Assembly (NCBI RefSeq): GCF_013426205.1
Contig: NC_089428.1
Coordinates: 1,426,001-1,490,000 of the forward strand
Reading direction: 5' to 3'
From: Metarhizium brunneum
Taxonomy: Eukaryota; Ascomycota; Sordariomycetes; Hypocreales; Clavicipitaceae
Length of the DNA: 64,000 bases
The notes beneath the pieces were generated by a model. It was not told where the DNA came from, searched no databases, and worked only from the letters and a program-made list of their open reading frames with translations. Both the position numbers and the translations under genes were made by a program. Numbering within the stretch: the stretch's first letter is position 1; every line of letters begins with the position of its first letter. Of the stretch, positions 1 through 13,102 are shown piece after piece.

Positions 1-379
1 TTCGATCGCCCTCGCCCAGATTGAATGGGCTACAGGAGGCGGGCTGATACTATGACGAGAAGAACCAATGTTGCTCCAGATGCATAAAAGTCGTTTATGA
101 CGCGCCGAGAGAGCTGGGTACGTACCGGAACTGCCGCCAAGGTCTGACCAATAGATACGCCACGATAAGCCACCACAAATTTTTGTGAAGATCCCAGCGA
201 TCGCAAAAGTCGGCGGTGGGTAACTTTGCTTTTACGCCGCTAACCAAGTTCTTCATCGTGCTTTCACACCATCCAGACTCACCAAAGAAAAATCCCATCA
301 TACGTAAGACTGACGCATTAGAGCACCTTGAGGATATTGAAATACAATATCACTCAGATTATATTCGAGTGCAATCACC
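1..379. other. window edge and PNO1 upstream region
   Basis: No gene can be supported here. It should contain the promoter and leader of the plus-strand KH-protein gene that starts at 380. The first 55 bases could be the tail of a plus-strand reading frame cut by the window edge, but it is too short to identify. Confidence 0.5.
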
Positions 380-1288
380 ATGCCTGCCCCTACAGCCTTA
401 AAAAAGGCTGAGGAGACCCCGCTCCAAGCTGTGGCGGCCTCGTCTCAAACGCAAGGTACTTCGAGTTTCTTTATATTTGATAATGTCATATATTCTCTCG
501 CAGTTAGCTAACTATTTTTGACAAGATAACGGGGGCGGGTTTCTGCTCGGGGAGCCAGATGCTATGCCAGTAGATGCAGACGCCGCACCAACAGCAGATG
601 AACAAGAAGATGATTCAATGGCCATCGATGAGGAGGGTCGACCTCGATTTGCTCCATCCAGGGATATTGTAAGAATGCCAATTATAAGATACAGCGGATT
701 TATAATGGGAATTAACTTATCTATCTCTAGGATCCCGTGACAAGAGTTGAAACTCGAAAGATCCCGGTGCCGCCGCATCGAATGACGCCGCTAAAACAAG
801 CATGGCCGTCTATTTACCCTCCTCTAGTTGAACACCTGAAACTACAATGTCGAATGAATATTAAACGCAAGACGGTCGAATTGAGGACTTCGCAGCACAC
901 AACCGATTCTGGGGCGCTACAAAAAGGCGAGGACTTTGTGAAGGCTTTCACCCTTGGCTTCGACGTTGACGACGCTGTTGCTTTGCTTAGATTGGATGAT
1001 CTCTATATCGAAACTTTCGAGATCAAAGACGTCAGGATCATGCACGGTGACAGCCAAGCACGTGCGATTGGCCGCATTGCTGGCAAGGATGGAAAAACTA
1101 AATTCGCAATTGAGAACGCCAGCAGAACTCGAATTGTACTGGCCGACTCTAAAATTCACATTCTGGGCGGATTCAAGAATATCCACATGGCACGAGAGTC
1201 GGTCGTGAGTTTGATTCTTGGCAAGCCACCAGGCAAGGTGTACGGAAACCTAAGAACCGTTGCTGCAAGGATGAAGGAGAGGTTTTAA
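380..1288 (+). CDS. PNO1: Pno1/Dim2 KH-domain ribosome assembly factor
   Basis: Pno1 (Dim2, Rrp20) is a nucleolar and cytoplasmic RNA-binding factor that escorts the pre-40S particle and helps position the Nob1 cleavage and Dim1 methylation of 18S pre-rRNA. Exons are 380-455, 526-668 and 731-1288, giving 258 aa (yeast protein 274 aa). Both introns (70 and 62 bp) have GT/AG ends, and intron 1 has a CTAAC branch site. The first about 75 residues are acidic and poorly conserved. Residues 74-258 carry the conserved body, including RTSQHTTDSGALQKG and a C-terminal KH fold at about 186-240 with GRIAGKDGKTKFAIEN and GKPPGKVYGNLR, which is diagnostic for this family. The first ATG of the reading frame is at 380. 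Identification is firm; only the exact first exon is inferred. Confidence 0.93.
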
Positions 1289-2108
1289 CGGCCTGGGGAT
1301 CAAGAGATGATAGCTTTGGTACATAATGGCGTTTGGTTAAGCATGCATTTACAATTGATGATAATCTCAAAGAAAAGATTTGTCACACGGATGATAGCAT
1401 CGGAGATAAACACGATATGCAATGGGCCAGGCGTAAGTTGCTTGAGTAACAGGCATGACACATATAACAGCTGGCAAATATGTCAACTGTGGCACAAACG
1501 TACCTGGAAATTTTGTGAAGATTACCCGTTGGCAACTAAGTGGGCTAGGAAAAAACACTTATTAGTCGCTGATAGGTACATTTGTCACCACGAAGTGTAC
1601 CATAAGACCCGGCCAGTCAGCTGCGAATGTCTTATTAGTTACCCGTTTGACAAATTTGACAACAGTATCAGGGTGCGGTTCTTCATTGGTTCAAATTGTA
1701 GCCGAATAGTAGGATACATTGAACCTCTGCATAATTCCCTGATGTCGCAAGTAAACCCTTATCAGGTACTGGTGAAACGCAGAGTCCTTTTTCCCTGTGC
1801 CTCATGCCCGCCCTGCGCACGATGCACTTGTTGTCTTGCCCCTCGCCTTTCAGCCCCCTCTTCTTTTCTAGTTGACTGCATGTGTTGCCCCTCTCTCTCT
1901 GGGCTGTTGGATACTGCCCCACCTGCAACTGGGATCCAATTATTACACAAGTTGGCCGCAGCAACCTTCCTGGATCCAGTCGTCCCGCCCGAACACGCAG
2001 CTCAAAAACCTCATGTCACACTTAACCTCAACAAATACCCTCCTGCAAAGCTTTCTCCAAGCCATTCGAGAAAACCACTCGAAAATTGCCATTACCCCTC
2101 CTGAATTG
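1289..2108. other. intergenic, PNO1 to enolase
   Basis: A 265-codon open frame crosses this interval (1307-2104, plus) but shows no family resemblance and has a random composition, so I do not call it. The right part becomes pyrimidine-rich (CCCTC, CTCTCTCT), as is common upstream of highly expressed fungal glycolytic genes, and probably holds the enolase promoter. Confidence 0.5.
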
Positions 2109-2466
2109 GTACGTATTCCAACATCTGAGCTTTACTTAGTCTCTCTTTGTTGTCACCCTTATCTCTGCACATCTACGCCACCATTCTACCCCTCCATCCC
2201 AGCTGTCATTCGACGATCTAGCCTAAAGCTTGGTCTTTGAGGCATATTCGAACCAGTCCTTAGGCTCGTATTATTCCTTCCAGTTTCCTCTCTGCTATAT
2301 GGTTTTCTCCCTTTGAGCAAATAAAATGGCAACTTGCTTTTCGGGCTAATTCTATTTCTGTTTCTCGCCCTGTTTTAACAGTTCAGTTGGTAGTATCCAT
2401 TGTCTTGCCCAAACGTTGCATTGTCAGTCCAGCTCTTGGCTAACATTTCTCCGGGCTCTTTTGCAG
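2109..2466 (+). other. probable 5'UTR intron of the enolase gene
   Basis: A strong acceptor lies 30 bp before the enolase ATG: a GGCTAAC branch site, a pyrimidine tract and TTTTGCAG ending at 2466. The best consensus donor upstream is GTACGT at 2109, which would make a 358-bp leader intron. The acceptor signal is seen directly. The donor choice is inference, since GT-rich alternatives exist. Long leader introns are common in highly expressed fungal genes. Confidence 0.6.
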
Positions 2467-2486
2467 AATCATATCAAACTACCTGA

Positions 2487-4049
<1,563 letters not shown>

Positions 4050-4589
4050 ATGCAATGTATCTACCATTGTCGTTGCCAAACTGTGGCAATTGACCAAAAA
4101 AGTGGTTTACACACCGTAATGAAGAATGAAATCAAAATGACGAGGTAAAACGCGCGGGAAATAAGATAACAAAAGTCAACGCAAATAGATCAGTAACACA
4201 AGGTATTGAGAGCGGAGACAGCAGGCAAATATCATCAAGAAACAAAGTTCTTCAAGTGGTTACAAGCATTACATCATGTTTCCGTGAAACTATCCATCGT
4301 GAAAAGGTAACACATAGGTCTAGGTACCAAACATATTAGCACTAGGTTAGTACATACTTGCGGTAGCTAGCAGGTACCTAACGTAGCTAGGCGTCGTCTC
4401 AGTCGATGACCTTGTGTGGCGGGTTTGGCCTCAGCAGCCACATTGTGGCTGTTGCCACAGCAACCCTTAGAAGAAACACAACATTACTGGGAATAAAAAC
4501 AATGTGGCGTAAGCTTTCAGTCACTAACATCTAACATCAGAAGTTGCAGTTCAAAAAGAACTGGCTGCTCCAGTGCATTCTAACTCATA
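4050..4589. other. intergenic, enolase 3' end and BUB1 promoter
   Basis: No gene is seen. The enolase 3'UTR and the promoter of the checkpoint kinase must lie here. Between 4315 and 4392 there are several TAGGTACC / CTAGG words of the intergenic family described in the findings. Confidence 0.5.
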
Positions 4590-7500
4590 ATGGCAGCCTC
4601 GAGTAATCTCATTGATTTCGACGTCATCGAAGGACAAAAGGAGAATATACAGTCTTTGCCCGGTGGACGATCGGCAAGGAAGTTAGCAGAGTTGTACTCT
4701 CCATCACCTCTGCATAAACTCTCGACACCGACTCCCTCGGATACCAAAAATGTCCACGATTGCATTCGCGCCGAATATGAGGCAGAAATTCAGAATATCT
4801 CTGAATCAGATGATCCGCTGGACGTGTTCGACAGGTACGTCAGATGGACACTGGATGCGTACCCAACGGCACAAGCAACTCCACAATCGCAGCTGCACAC
4901 GCTGCTTGAACGCGCCACAAAGACATTCATCACCTCTGCACAATATAAAAATGACCCTCGCTACCTGAGGCTCTGGGTTCATTACATCCACTTCTTCTCA
5001 GACACCCCAAGAGAGACCTACATGTTTCTCTCGCGTCATGGAATAGGAGAAGGGCTGGCCCTCTTTTACGAGGAGTACGCTGCTTGGTTGGAAGCTGCAG
5101 GAAGATGGGCACAAGCAGAGGAGGTCTATAAGCTCGGGATCGAGCGTGAAAGTAGGCCTGTTCAGAGATTGATGCGAAAGTTCAAGGAGTTCGAGGAACG
5201 AATGGCGCAGCAGCCGGCCGACGCCATTGAGCCGTCGTCGCCAGCCCTTCCTACCGTTCGTCCAGCGCTGGCCGCAAAGGTCGATCCTTTTGGATCTTTG
5301 TCGCAGTCCAGCGACCCGCAAGCGTCACGGCCTAGGACCGGTGCCGGCAGCGCCAGTTCAAAGCCAGCCAAATCAAAGCTTGCTATCTTTTCAGATGCGG
5401 ATGCCAAGCCAGCACCTTTGTCATCTAGGGCAGAAGGGTCCAAGGGATGGGAATCATTTGGGTCATTGTCTGACCGTAAGAAAGAAAATGTCATGGAACC
5501 GAAGCCGTGGGTTGGAGAGACGTTGAAAGCCGGTGGAAAGAAGAGTACTGCGCCGAAGATGGCAGTGTTCAGGGACCCGGTAAGTTTCCGAACCGAGTAC
5601 ACCCTTTCCAAGCCCATATATTGATGAGAATAGGACTAATTTATTGGCCGTGGCATGTATTCGTTAATCCAGTCGCTATCTCAAATACACAATGTCGTCC
5701 TTATATCGGCCAAAAGCCAAGTGACTGTGCACCCTCAAACAGGAAAGAAAGAATACATATTCGTTGACCTTGCAGCTGTGTACCCAACCCCGGAAGAACC
5801 TGGTTCAGAACTGAGTTTTGAGGAAATTATTGCGGCACGTCGTGGTTGGTTGGATCGATCTTGGGGCCATGAGACCGTGGAGGACGACTTTGTCACTGAG
5901 CCGATACAATTTCTCAGTGGGTTTGAGGAGATCAGTCGCGGTGTTAGTAACAAACTTGCTATTCACCGAGATCCGATGTTTTTCGATGAAAATGGAGGCA
6001 TGAAAGAGCATCCTCGAGAGCCTCGTGTTGCAAAAAAGAAAATCATGGAAGTCAACGAGACCCAAATCAGTATGCCAGATATCAAATTTTGCCTTATTAG
6101 ACTTGGTGGAGCTGACATTTTCTAGTCAAGGCAAAGTTGGAATCCCCCTCAGGTCCCAAATTTCGCAAGAAGCAAACATCTGAGCCGACAATGACGCTCC
6201 ACACGAAGGCAGCGACTGACGATATATATGACATTTTCAACGCCCCTCTTAAGCTGGCCAACGGAAACGAAAGCGCAGAGGATGAGGATTACGAGACAGA
6301 TGGCGACTATACCACTGACGGCGAAAGCACAGGCACAACTAGACAACTCGATGCTACCAGTCAACATGGCGACGGCGGGACTGCTGACACAAAGAGTCTA
6401 AGTGAGTGGTCGGAATTTTCAGCTCAAAAGCACATCCCAAATGTTGAGACAGTCGATGTGGACGGCACGCTTCCAATACACGGCGATTATGACGGCCATA
6501 TTGAGGAGGCAGAACCCGGAGAGCAGACCTGTCCAACAACTTGTCCGAATGATGAAGCAATGGTTGCCCCTCCGGATGAGCAGTCTCCTCCGAAAACCCG
6601 CACAGTATTCGTTCCCATTCCTCCAGAAGATTATGACCCCCCGACACGGCCGTATAGGGACCCGGCCGAGGTGGCGAATAACCGACTCCCGTTTATGACG
6701 CCAATTACGGAGCGGACAGAATGCTCACTTGATGTTGATCTTGAACGTCAAGACACATTCAAAACACCATGTAGACGAGATGGAGTTACCAATGCCATGG
6801 GAGAAGACCAGTCAGACGACGAGCCCTTAAGCAGCCCTCTCAGAGAAATTGTGGACGACGAATGTCCTATGCCGAAAATCCCTGCTGCCCTGGTCCCAAA
6901 ATCCAGATCTATTGTCAAGGGACCCTCTACCAACCCGATTCCCCCAAAAGGTCCCGTCATTAAAGATATCCAATGCAATCCCGTTGACATTTCTATCCGT
7001 CAAGAAATTCTAAACAGCCTTCAACCTCCTTTGAGTTCGTATGCCGGGTTCTACGACCGAAGTGGGCAAAAATACGAATTCGGAGCTGATATTCGCAAGT
7101 TTACCAAGGCCTTGAACAGATTGAGCAAGGGCGGCGCCGACAAGACGGGACCTCTCCCATCTCCAGTCATGATTAAGTTTCCCAGCACAACCCGAGTATA
7201 TACCTTGAAACGGGAGCTTGGTGCAGGGGCATTTGCCCCTGTCTATCTAGTCGAAAACTCGGCTCCGCAGGAGAATGAAAATGACGAGAATGCACTGGCC
7301 ACAATGGGCAAAGGCATGTTTGCTGTTAGTCACCGAAATGACTTGGAGGCACTCAAGATGGAAGTACCACCAACTTCCTGGGAGTTCTACATCATGAGGC
7401 TTGCACACTCTCGTTTAGGTCCGCAGCACCGTGCAGCAGCTTCTCTGTCTTATGCACATGAGCTACAGCTATATCAAGACGAAGGATTCCTTTTTCTACC

Positions 7501-8236
7501 ATATCACCCTCATGGAACACTCCTAGACTTGGTTAACTTCTTCAGAGCCGAGCCGTCTGGTTTAATGGATGAGCAATTGGCAATGTTCTTCTCCATTGAG
7601 CTCATGCGCACTGTTGAAGCCCTTCACACCAAGAACATCCTACATGGTGATCTCAAGGCCGATAATTGCCTGCTTCGGCTAGATACGATGTCTTCGGAAG
7701 AACCTCTGTTAACGCCATGGAAAGCGGACGGCAGTGGCGGCTGGGCATCGAGAGGCATCTTTCTCATTGACTTTGGTCGGGGCATTGACATGAAGGCCTT
7801 TTCTTCGAACGTGGAATTTATCGCCGACTGGAAGACTTCATCGCAGGACTGCGCGGAGATGCGCGAAGGACGCCCGTGGACATGGCAAATCGACTACCAC
7901 GGTCTGGCAGGTATCATTCACTGTCTGCTCTTTGGAAAGTACATTGAAACTCAACGATGCGACCAAGGTGGGCTTGGTCGTACCGGCAGAAAATATAAGA
8001 TCCGTGAAAGCTTGAAGCGATACTGGCAGGCAGATCTTTGGTCTGAGTGCTTCGAAGTGCTACTTAACCCCGGGTCATTTTTAGAATTTGAAGATGGGTG
8101 TAAGATGCCGGTGCTGAAGTCATTAAAAAGCCTGCGAGGAAGAATGGAACAGTGGCTTGAAGCAAACTGTGATCGTGGTGTCGGCTTGCGATCTCTAATT
8201 GGCAAGTTGGAAGGATACACAAAAACTCGCAGGTAA
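4590..8236 (+). CDS. BUB1: Mad3/Bub1-type spindle-checkpoint protein kinase (MadBub)
   Basis: This kinetochore kinase works in the spindle assembly checkpoint, restraining the anaphase-promoting complex until chromosomes are attached. Exons are 4590-5579, 5673-6069 and 6126-8236, giving 1165 aa. The N-terminal 200 residues match the Mad3/BUB1 homology region I (TPR-like, with RYVRWTLDAYP and YLRLWVHYIHF). KEN boxes are visible at residues 17-19 and 298-300. The centre is acidic and disordered, with FMTPITERTE resembling a conserved Bub1 motif. The kinase domain runs from about residue 820 to the end: glycine loop GAGAFAPVY (about 828), lysine in EALKME, catalytic loop HGDLKADN (about 969, the HGD form typical of Bub1) and DFGRGIDM (about 1011). 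KEN boxes and an apparently intact kinase in one protein mark it as the un-duplicated form combining Mad3 and Bub1 roles. The 93-bp intron 1 acceptor is chosen by frame. Confidence 0.93.
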
Positions 8237-8669
8237 AAAGAAACCTTGGAGTGGTTTCGTGGCTGGGGGAGTATCTCATTCAGATTGTTCTGATTCAAGT
8301 CAGGAGGAGCCGTCGCTATCTTCATTCACACCATTAGGCTTATAGGGCAGACATTGATTATTTGGCGTTTCCCGTGAGCGTTTGCAGCACTGAACAGAAT
8401 TAGCATGTAACCATATCTGTTGAACTTCAATGGTACAAATAATATTACATATACATAGAGGAACATGACAATACCGATGATTATTCGATTCCATCTTCGT
8501 GTCAGCACGGCCAAGATCTTCTGCTTTACCAGTTATTTTGATCCAAGACGACCCGTGCTGAGTAATAAATAGCCGGTATGTACTAAGATCTCACGGTCCC
8601 TGCAAGAGAAGGGGAATTTGGAATCGTCTAGTCACTCTCTTCGCCTGAGTCGTGTGTGTTCTTCCAGTT
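8237..8669. other. convergent intergenic, BUB1 / APN1
   Basis: Tail-to-tail spacer between two genes. It should contain both 3'UTRs. No coding signal or repeat is seen. Confidence 0.5.
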
Positions 8670-10273
8670 TTACACAATTCTTTTCGTCCTTGAACCTTTC
8701 TTAGCATTCTTGACCGATCTTTTGTCAACCTGGTCTTGGATTCTGTTGCGCTCTGCTGCACCTTTAACCTGAAGTTCCTTTTCTTTCTCCTTGAACTCGT
8801 CGCTCTCTGGGTCCATTCCTATGAGGCTCTCTAGTAGCTTGATTTCATCTGCCCAGACTTGCTTGTCTTCAACTGTCTTTCCGTCTGGGCCCTTCTTATC
8901 GATGGGTGTCTCCAGGATCATGGGCATATTGCAAAAGTTATCGCAATTCATGACGCCGTGGAACGCGCGGAGGCCTAGAAAGCCAGTTCCGATATTCGCA
9001 TGCAGGTCTCGATTGGAATTAAGGGGGGCTTTGCTATCATTCACTAGCAAAGGATATTAGTTTACTACGAGGCGGGAAACGTAAGATGGTTTATCTTGCG
9101 TAAAATGTTTTCGGCGGTATTGAAGGGTAGGCAATACTTACAGTGGAACGCCTTGAGGTATCTATATCCAACAGTCTTGTCGAATGCCTCCATGGTCTTT
9201 TTAAATGCATCTGGGGTCCGCAGGTCGTACCCAGCTGCGAATGCATGGCAGGTATCTATGCAGACGCCTACTCGATCCTTCTGGTCTACCAACGCAATAA
9301 TGTCCCTCAAGTCTTCCCAGGTTGAGCCAATCACATTGCCCGCACCGGCCATATTCTCTAGGACTGTAATCACTGATTGAGTCGCCTTGTGTGAACGGTT
9401 CAATTGTGCAGCAATCCGGCCAATTGCCGCTGGTCGGGCCTCTCCTCCAGTTGAGCCTGGATGGAAATTGTACAATTTGATCCCGAGTTGTTCACATCTC
9501 TCGAGATCGTCAACGAAGCTTTTGTAGGCTTGTGCGGCCTTGGACTCGTCCGCTTGCGCCAGATTGACGAGATACGACCCATGGGGTAGGGCATGCTCTG
9601 CGGTGCTGTAATTGTGCTCTTTGCAGTTGCTAGTGAAGAGATCACGGGCCTCTGTAGGAATTGGAGGATTGTCCCATTTGCGTTGAGACTTGAGAAAGAG
9701 AGCGAATGAGTTGGCTCCAATCTGGACGGCGTTGGAAACAGCATTTTGGACCCCTATGCGAAAGGATAACGACATGTGATTAGTTCTAAACGGGGTGAAT
9801 CTAGTAAATATTCCGTAGAAGACGTGAAAGGGGCTGGATTCCATCCCAATTCGTCCCAACTCTATCCACAACTCACCTCCAGCGGCACTAACATGAGCGC
9901 CTATGTACATGGCCTTGGTCAGTGAGGACATGGTTGTCCTGTCTGCCAACTTCATTGCGCTTTCTTCCGCCTTTGCGTTTGTCTTGGGCCTTTTTTGTTG
10001 CTTTTTACTCTGTGTGCTACCTTCTCTTTCGGTTACGGAGTCTAACTTTCGCTTGCCGGTGATTTTCGTTGCCACTTTCGTGACGGCGCTTTTCGACTTC
10101 TTGATGGTTTTGGGAGCCGCCCCGTCAGAGTCCTCGTTGTAGCTTACCACCTGCCGCTTCCTAGGGGATGCTCGAGGCATTTTGGTAGATACGTAGCTTG
10201 ATTCAGATGGGATGTCGTCGATTGGGATGTTGTTTCGAGGTTTGACGAGAGCAGACTTCTTCGCTGACCCCAT
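8670..10273 (-). CDS. APN1: Apn1, endonuclease IV-type AP endonuclease
   Basis: This is a zinc-dependent apurinic/apyrimidinic endonuclease of base-excision repair that also removes 3' blocking groups. Minus-strand exons are 10273-9877, 9753-9142 and 9043-8670 (introns 123 and 98 bp), giving 460 aa. The family core begins with MYIGAHVSAAGG near residue 121. The endonuclease IV signatures are all present: NFHPGSTGG, VCIDTCHAFAAGYD and HLNDSKAPLNSNRDLHANIG, the last spanning intron 2. About 120 basic, lysine-rich residues precede the core (KKQQKRPK and similar), and the C-terminus is again basic (KNAKKGSRTKR). Either could be a nuclear targeting signal; yeast Apn1 uses its C-terminus. The protein is longer than the 367-aa yeast enzyme because of the N-terminal extension. 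The start chosen is the first ATG in frame. Confidence 0.95.
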
Positions 10274-10628
10274 TGCCTTCACGCGACCCAACGCCGAAGT
10301 TGTCAACGCGAAGTCACGTGCGTGACACCAGCTCTGCAATTCACCCACAAACGAGTACCCGTTAACAACTAAGTGGGTTATTTAGAGCAGTCACTGTAAT
10401 CTTGAGGTCAGTTTTCATGGTGTCACAAGCAAATGTAATCGTTTTTTCTTTTCTTTTTCTTTTTTCGAGAATACACTATTTTCATCGTGAGTTTACCGGG
10501 ACAATTCTGCCTTGCATGTTATCGAACACCGTCTTGAAGCCTCTATTAGAGTAACCAGTAGTGATTATTGATCTAGTTACAAACAAGTTCGCCCCCAGCC
10601 AACAGAGTGTCATAGCGTTCGCAACCCT
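10274..10628. other. intergenic, DGAT2 3' end and APN1 promoter
   Basis: Tandem minus-strand spacer. A T-rich tract (TTTTTTCTTTTCTTTTTC) lies near 10442. No gene is seen. Confidence 0.5.
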
Positions 10629-12254
10629 TTACGACAGAATGCGCAATTCAGGAACCGTATTCAAATTTGAGAATTTGTCCTTGTAAGCGTCATAGAGCCG
10701 TTCAACTTCTTCCACATACAATTCATGGTATTTGTCAATAACTTCTTGAGAGGGGTGCTCTTCGGTTGGCTCGTTGATCTCAATGGGCCGCCCGACCACA
10801 ATGTTGACGGCCCGTCGGTAAGGCATCAAACCGACATCATAATTGAGAAGTCCACGGCCATGAAGAGCCGGGATCGTAAATTTGAATACTTTCAAAAGGA
10901 TCATTTGGATCTTGTGGACCATGGGATGCGTTTTCGGACTCAGTTGATCATATAAGTCATTCTCACCGAAACCAATCACCGGCACAAGGTCTGCTCCCGA
11001 TCTCAGGGCCATCTTGACAAAGCCTTTGCGCCCTTTGAGAATCAGGCGAAGCGTTCCGGGTTCGGCTTGTAGAGATTCACGAGCGCCTCCAATAACAATT
11101 GTGACCGCCCGCCCCTGCCCATCGTTGCTAGCTCCCCCTTTAGACAGGGTATTTCGAATAGATTCTTTCGAAACAGATCGAATTCCCATAGCCAAGATCC
11201 AGTCGCGGTAGAATGGAAGGCGAAAATTAGAATCAAGTGTTAGCAAACTGTTGGTAATACCAGGGAACTTCTCTGAGAATCCCAATGCGTTGGTAGCAAA
11301 GGCACACCAGGCGCCATGGGAAATGATCCCATGTGGATGATATCCAAAAATGTACTTCCTGTTGGGAGGCAAGTCAAATGTCTTATGAAGAGCGGCTGGA
11401 AAGTATCCCGCAAATAGCTTCCAAAGCGGCAACGATCGAAGCCATTCGGATCTGTAAGAAAGTTTGCCGTCCATCGCTGCGTTAGAAAACGACAGGTGAA
11501 CAAGGTAAGGGACGAGGATGGGCCAGGTCAGAGGGTTCGCGCAGCTGAACCAGAAACAGGACACCAGCACGACAATAGACATAGAGTGGAAAAGGACTGC
11601 TGCTGTCTGCATACGACGTTTAAAGGGCACACGAAGGGGGGCGAAGCGAATGCCTCCAGCTCTCCAAGCCTCCCTCTCGTGAGCGTCTCGGTGCATCCCA
11701 CTAAAGAGGGTAGGATAAGGCAAGTAATCCCCGTTGGTAATCTTTTTATCCTCCCCGAGCTTGTCGGTTTGAAGAGCTGCAGAGTATGACTTGCCGTTTT
11801 CCTCCGCCACAACACTGGGATTCGATGATTCAGATTGGTCAATCAGTTTGCCATCATGTGCCAGGTCCTGTCCAGCCTCGCGATTACAGGTTAGTTTAAA
11901 TATTAGAAAACGATCGACGTAGAGGGGAAACCATGGGTGTTCCTTACGGTCTGGACTGTCGTGTCTGAATCTTCAAGTTCAAGTGGTGGAAAGTCCTGCT
12001 TATCATGCGGATTTGACTCCACGACAACTTTTTCGTTCGTTTGACTGCCCACTGCATCAAATATCCGTTAGTAAGCATATTATTTCTCTGTCTATCCAGT
12101 TTCTATGACATCGAGACAGCCCCAAGTCCTCTAGACTCCAGAGGCAAGCTCCCCTTCAACAGCAGCAATTGAACTGTTCGGCACGACGAGACGATGTCAA
12201 AGTTGACTTACTCCCTGATGAAAGGGTAGCCTGCAGGTTATCAACGGAAGACAT
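10629..12254 (-). CDS. diacylglycerol O-acyltransferase, DGAT2 family
   Basis: DGAT2 enzymes make triacylglycerol from diacylglycerol and acyl-CoA at the ER and lipid droplets. Exons on the minus strand are 12254-12212, 12051-11948 and 11876-10629, giving 464 aa. The first two exons encode about 49 polar residues. A hydrophobic hairpin follows around residues 138-180 (MQTAAVLFHSMSIVVLVSCF, then a second helix). The family motif YIFGYHPHG is at about 224-232, with HPHG at 229-232, then NFRLPFYRDWILAMG, VIGGARESL and the RKGFVKMALRSG region. The large exon alone stays open upstream without an ATG, so upstream exons are required. The donors are consensus and the phases close. Yeast Dga1 is the family reference. 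A monoacylglycerol acyltransferase role cannot be excluded from sequence alone. Confidence 0.93.
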
Positions 12255-13102
12255 TGTTTTCCCTCCCCGTCTAAATTCCAATGCAGTTCACCGGTCTTCG
12301 TAGTAGGAAGAAGAAAATCTCGCCAGCCCGTCTAGTTGCTATGCGTCTGAAATGGCGCCTTTGGCCACGGTGGACGCAGGAAGGCGGCGCAACGAAAGGG
12401 CGTCCACCCCCTCGAAAAACTGAGATAAGAGTTATCAGAGGTCGCCACCGATCGACGACTTTGGATTTGGTAGACGGTACAGATCGCTTGCCTCGTAGCT
12501 GCGGGTGGACAAATAGATTTCGGAACTTCTTACCGTGCTCATAAGCTCAGGTCTCATATGTTTAACCCAATGACGTACGAGACACAATGACTCGGCACGT
12601 GAAATATCCCAGCACAACCGCTTTCTCCATTAGGCCCACAGAAGTACCTGCACAACCCTGGACAGCCCGTCGCAGTGGCCCAACGGTTTAACGACAGGGC
12701 CACACTGCTCATTACACAACACAGCCACGAAGGCGTTCATTCACAACCAATTTGATCCGAAGCATTTGGCCAGAAAGGGGGAGGGAGGAGGCTCTGAACT
12801 ACTGCGTCATAAATGAGCCAAAGTACAGTATACGAGAATCACCCTTGCCATATAAGTACAATTCCCAGACCAAAGAGTCTCCCAAACCTATAATGTAACA
12901 TCCGAATGCCGCCTTTTGGTCACAATAGTTAGTCATCCCATGCCTGTTCCATAATCCGGGAAAAAATCAAAACGCTAAACTATGAGCAATTCAAGTGAGG
13001 TGCCTGTCTTACAGAACCCAGCTTGCTCATATTTTCCATCGGCCCTATTTAAGATCACATAAAGGTTGAAGAAAGATCCAGATAAGAACAAGTTGCTAAC
13101 CC
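12255..13102. other. intergenic, C2H2 factor 3' end and DGAT2 promoter
   Basis: Spacer between two minus-strand genes. No gene, tRNA or repeat is recognised. Short open frames are present but have no family features. Confidence 0.5.

Noticed and set aside
1307..2104. 265-codon plus-strand open frame between PNO1 and enolase
   Set aside because: Random-looking composition, no domain, and it runs into the pyrimidine-rich enolase promoter. Probably chance.
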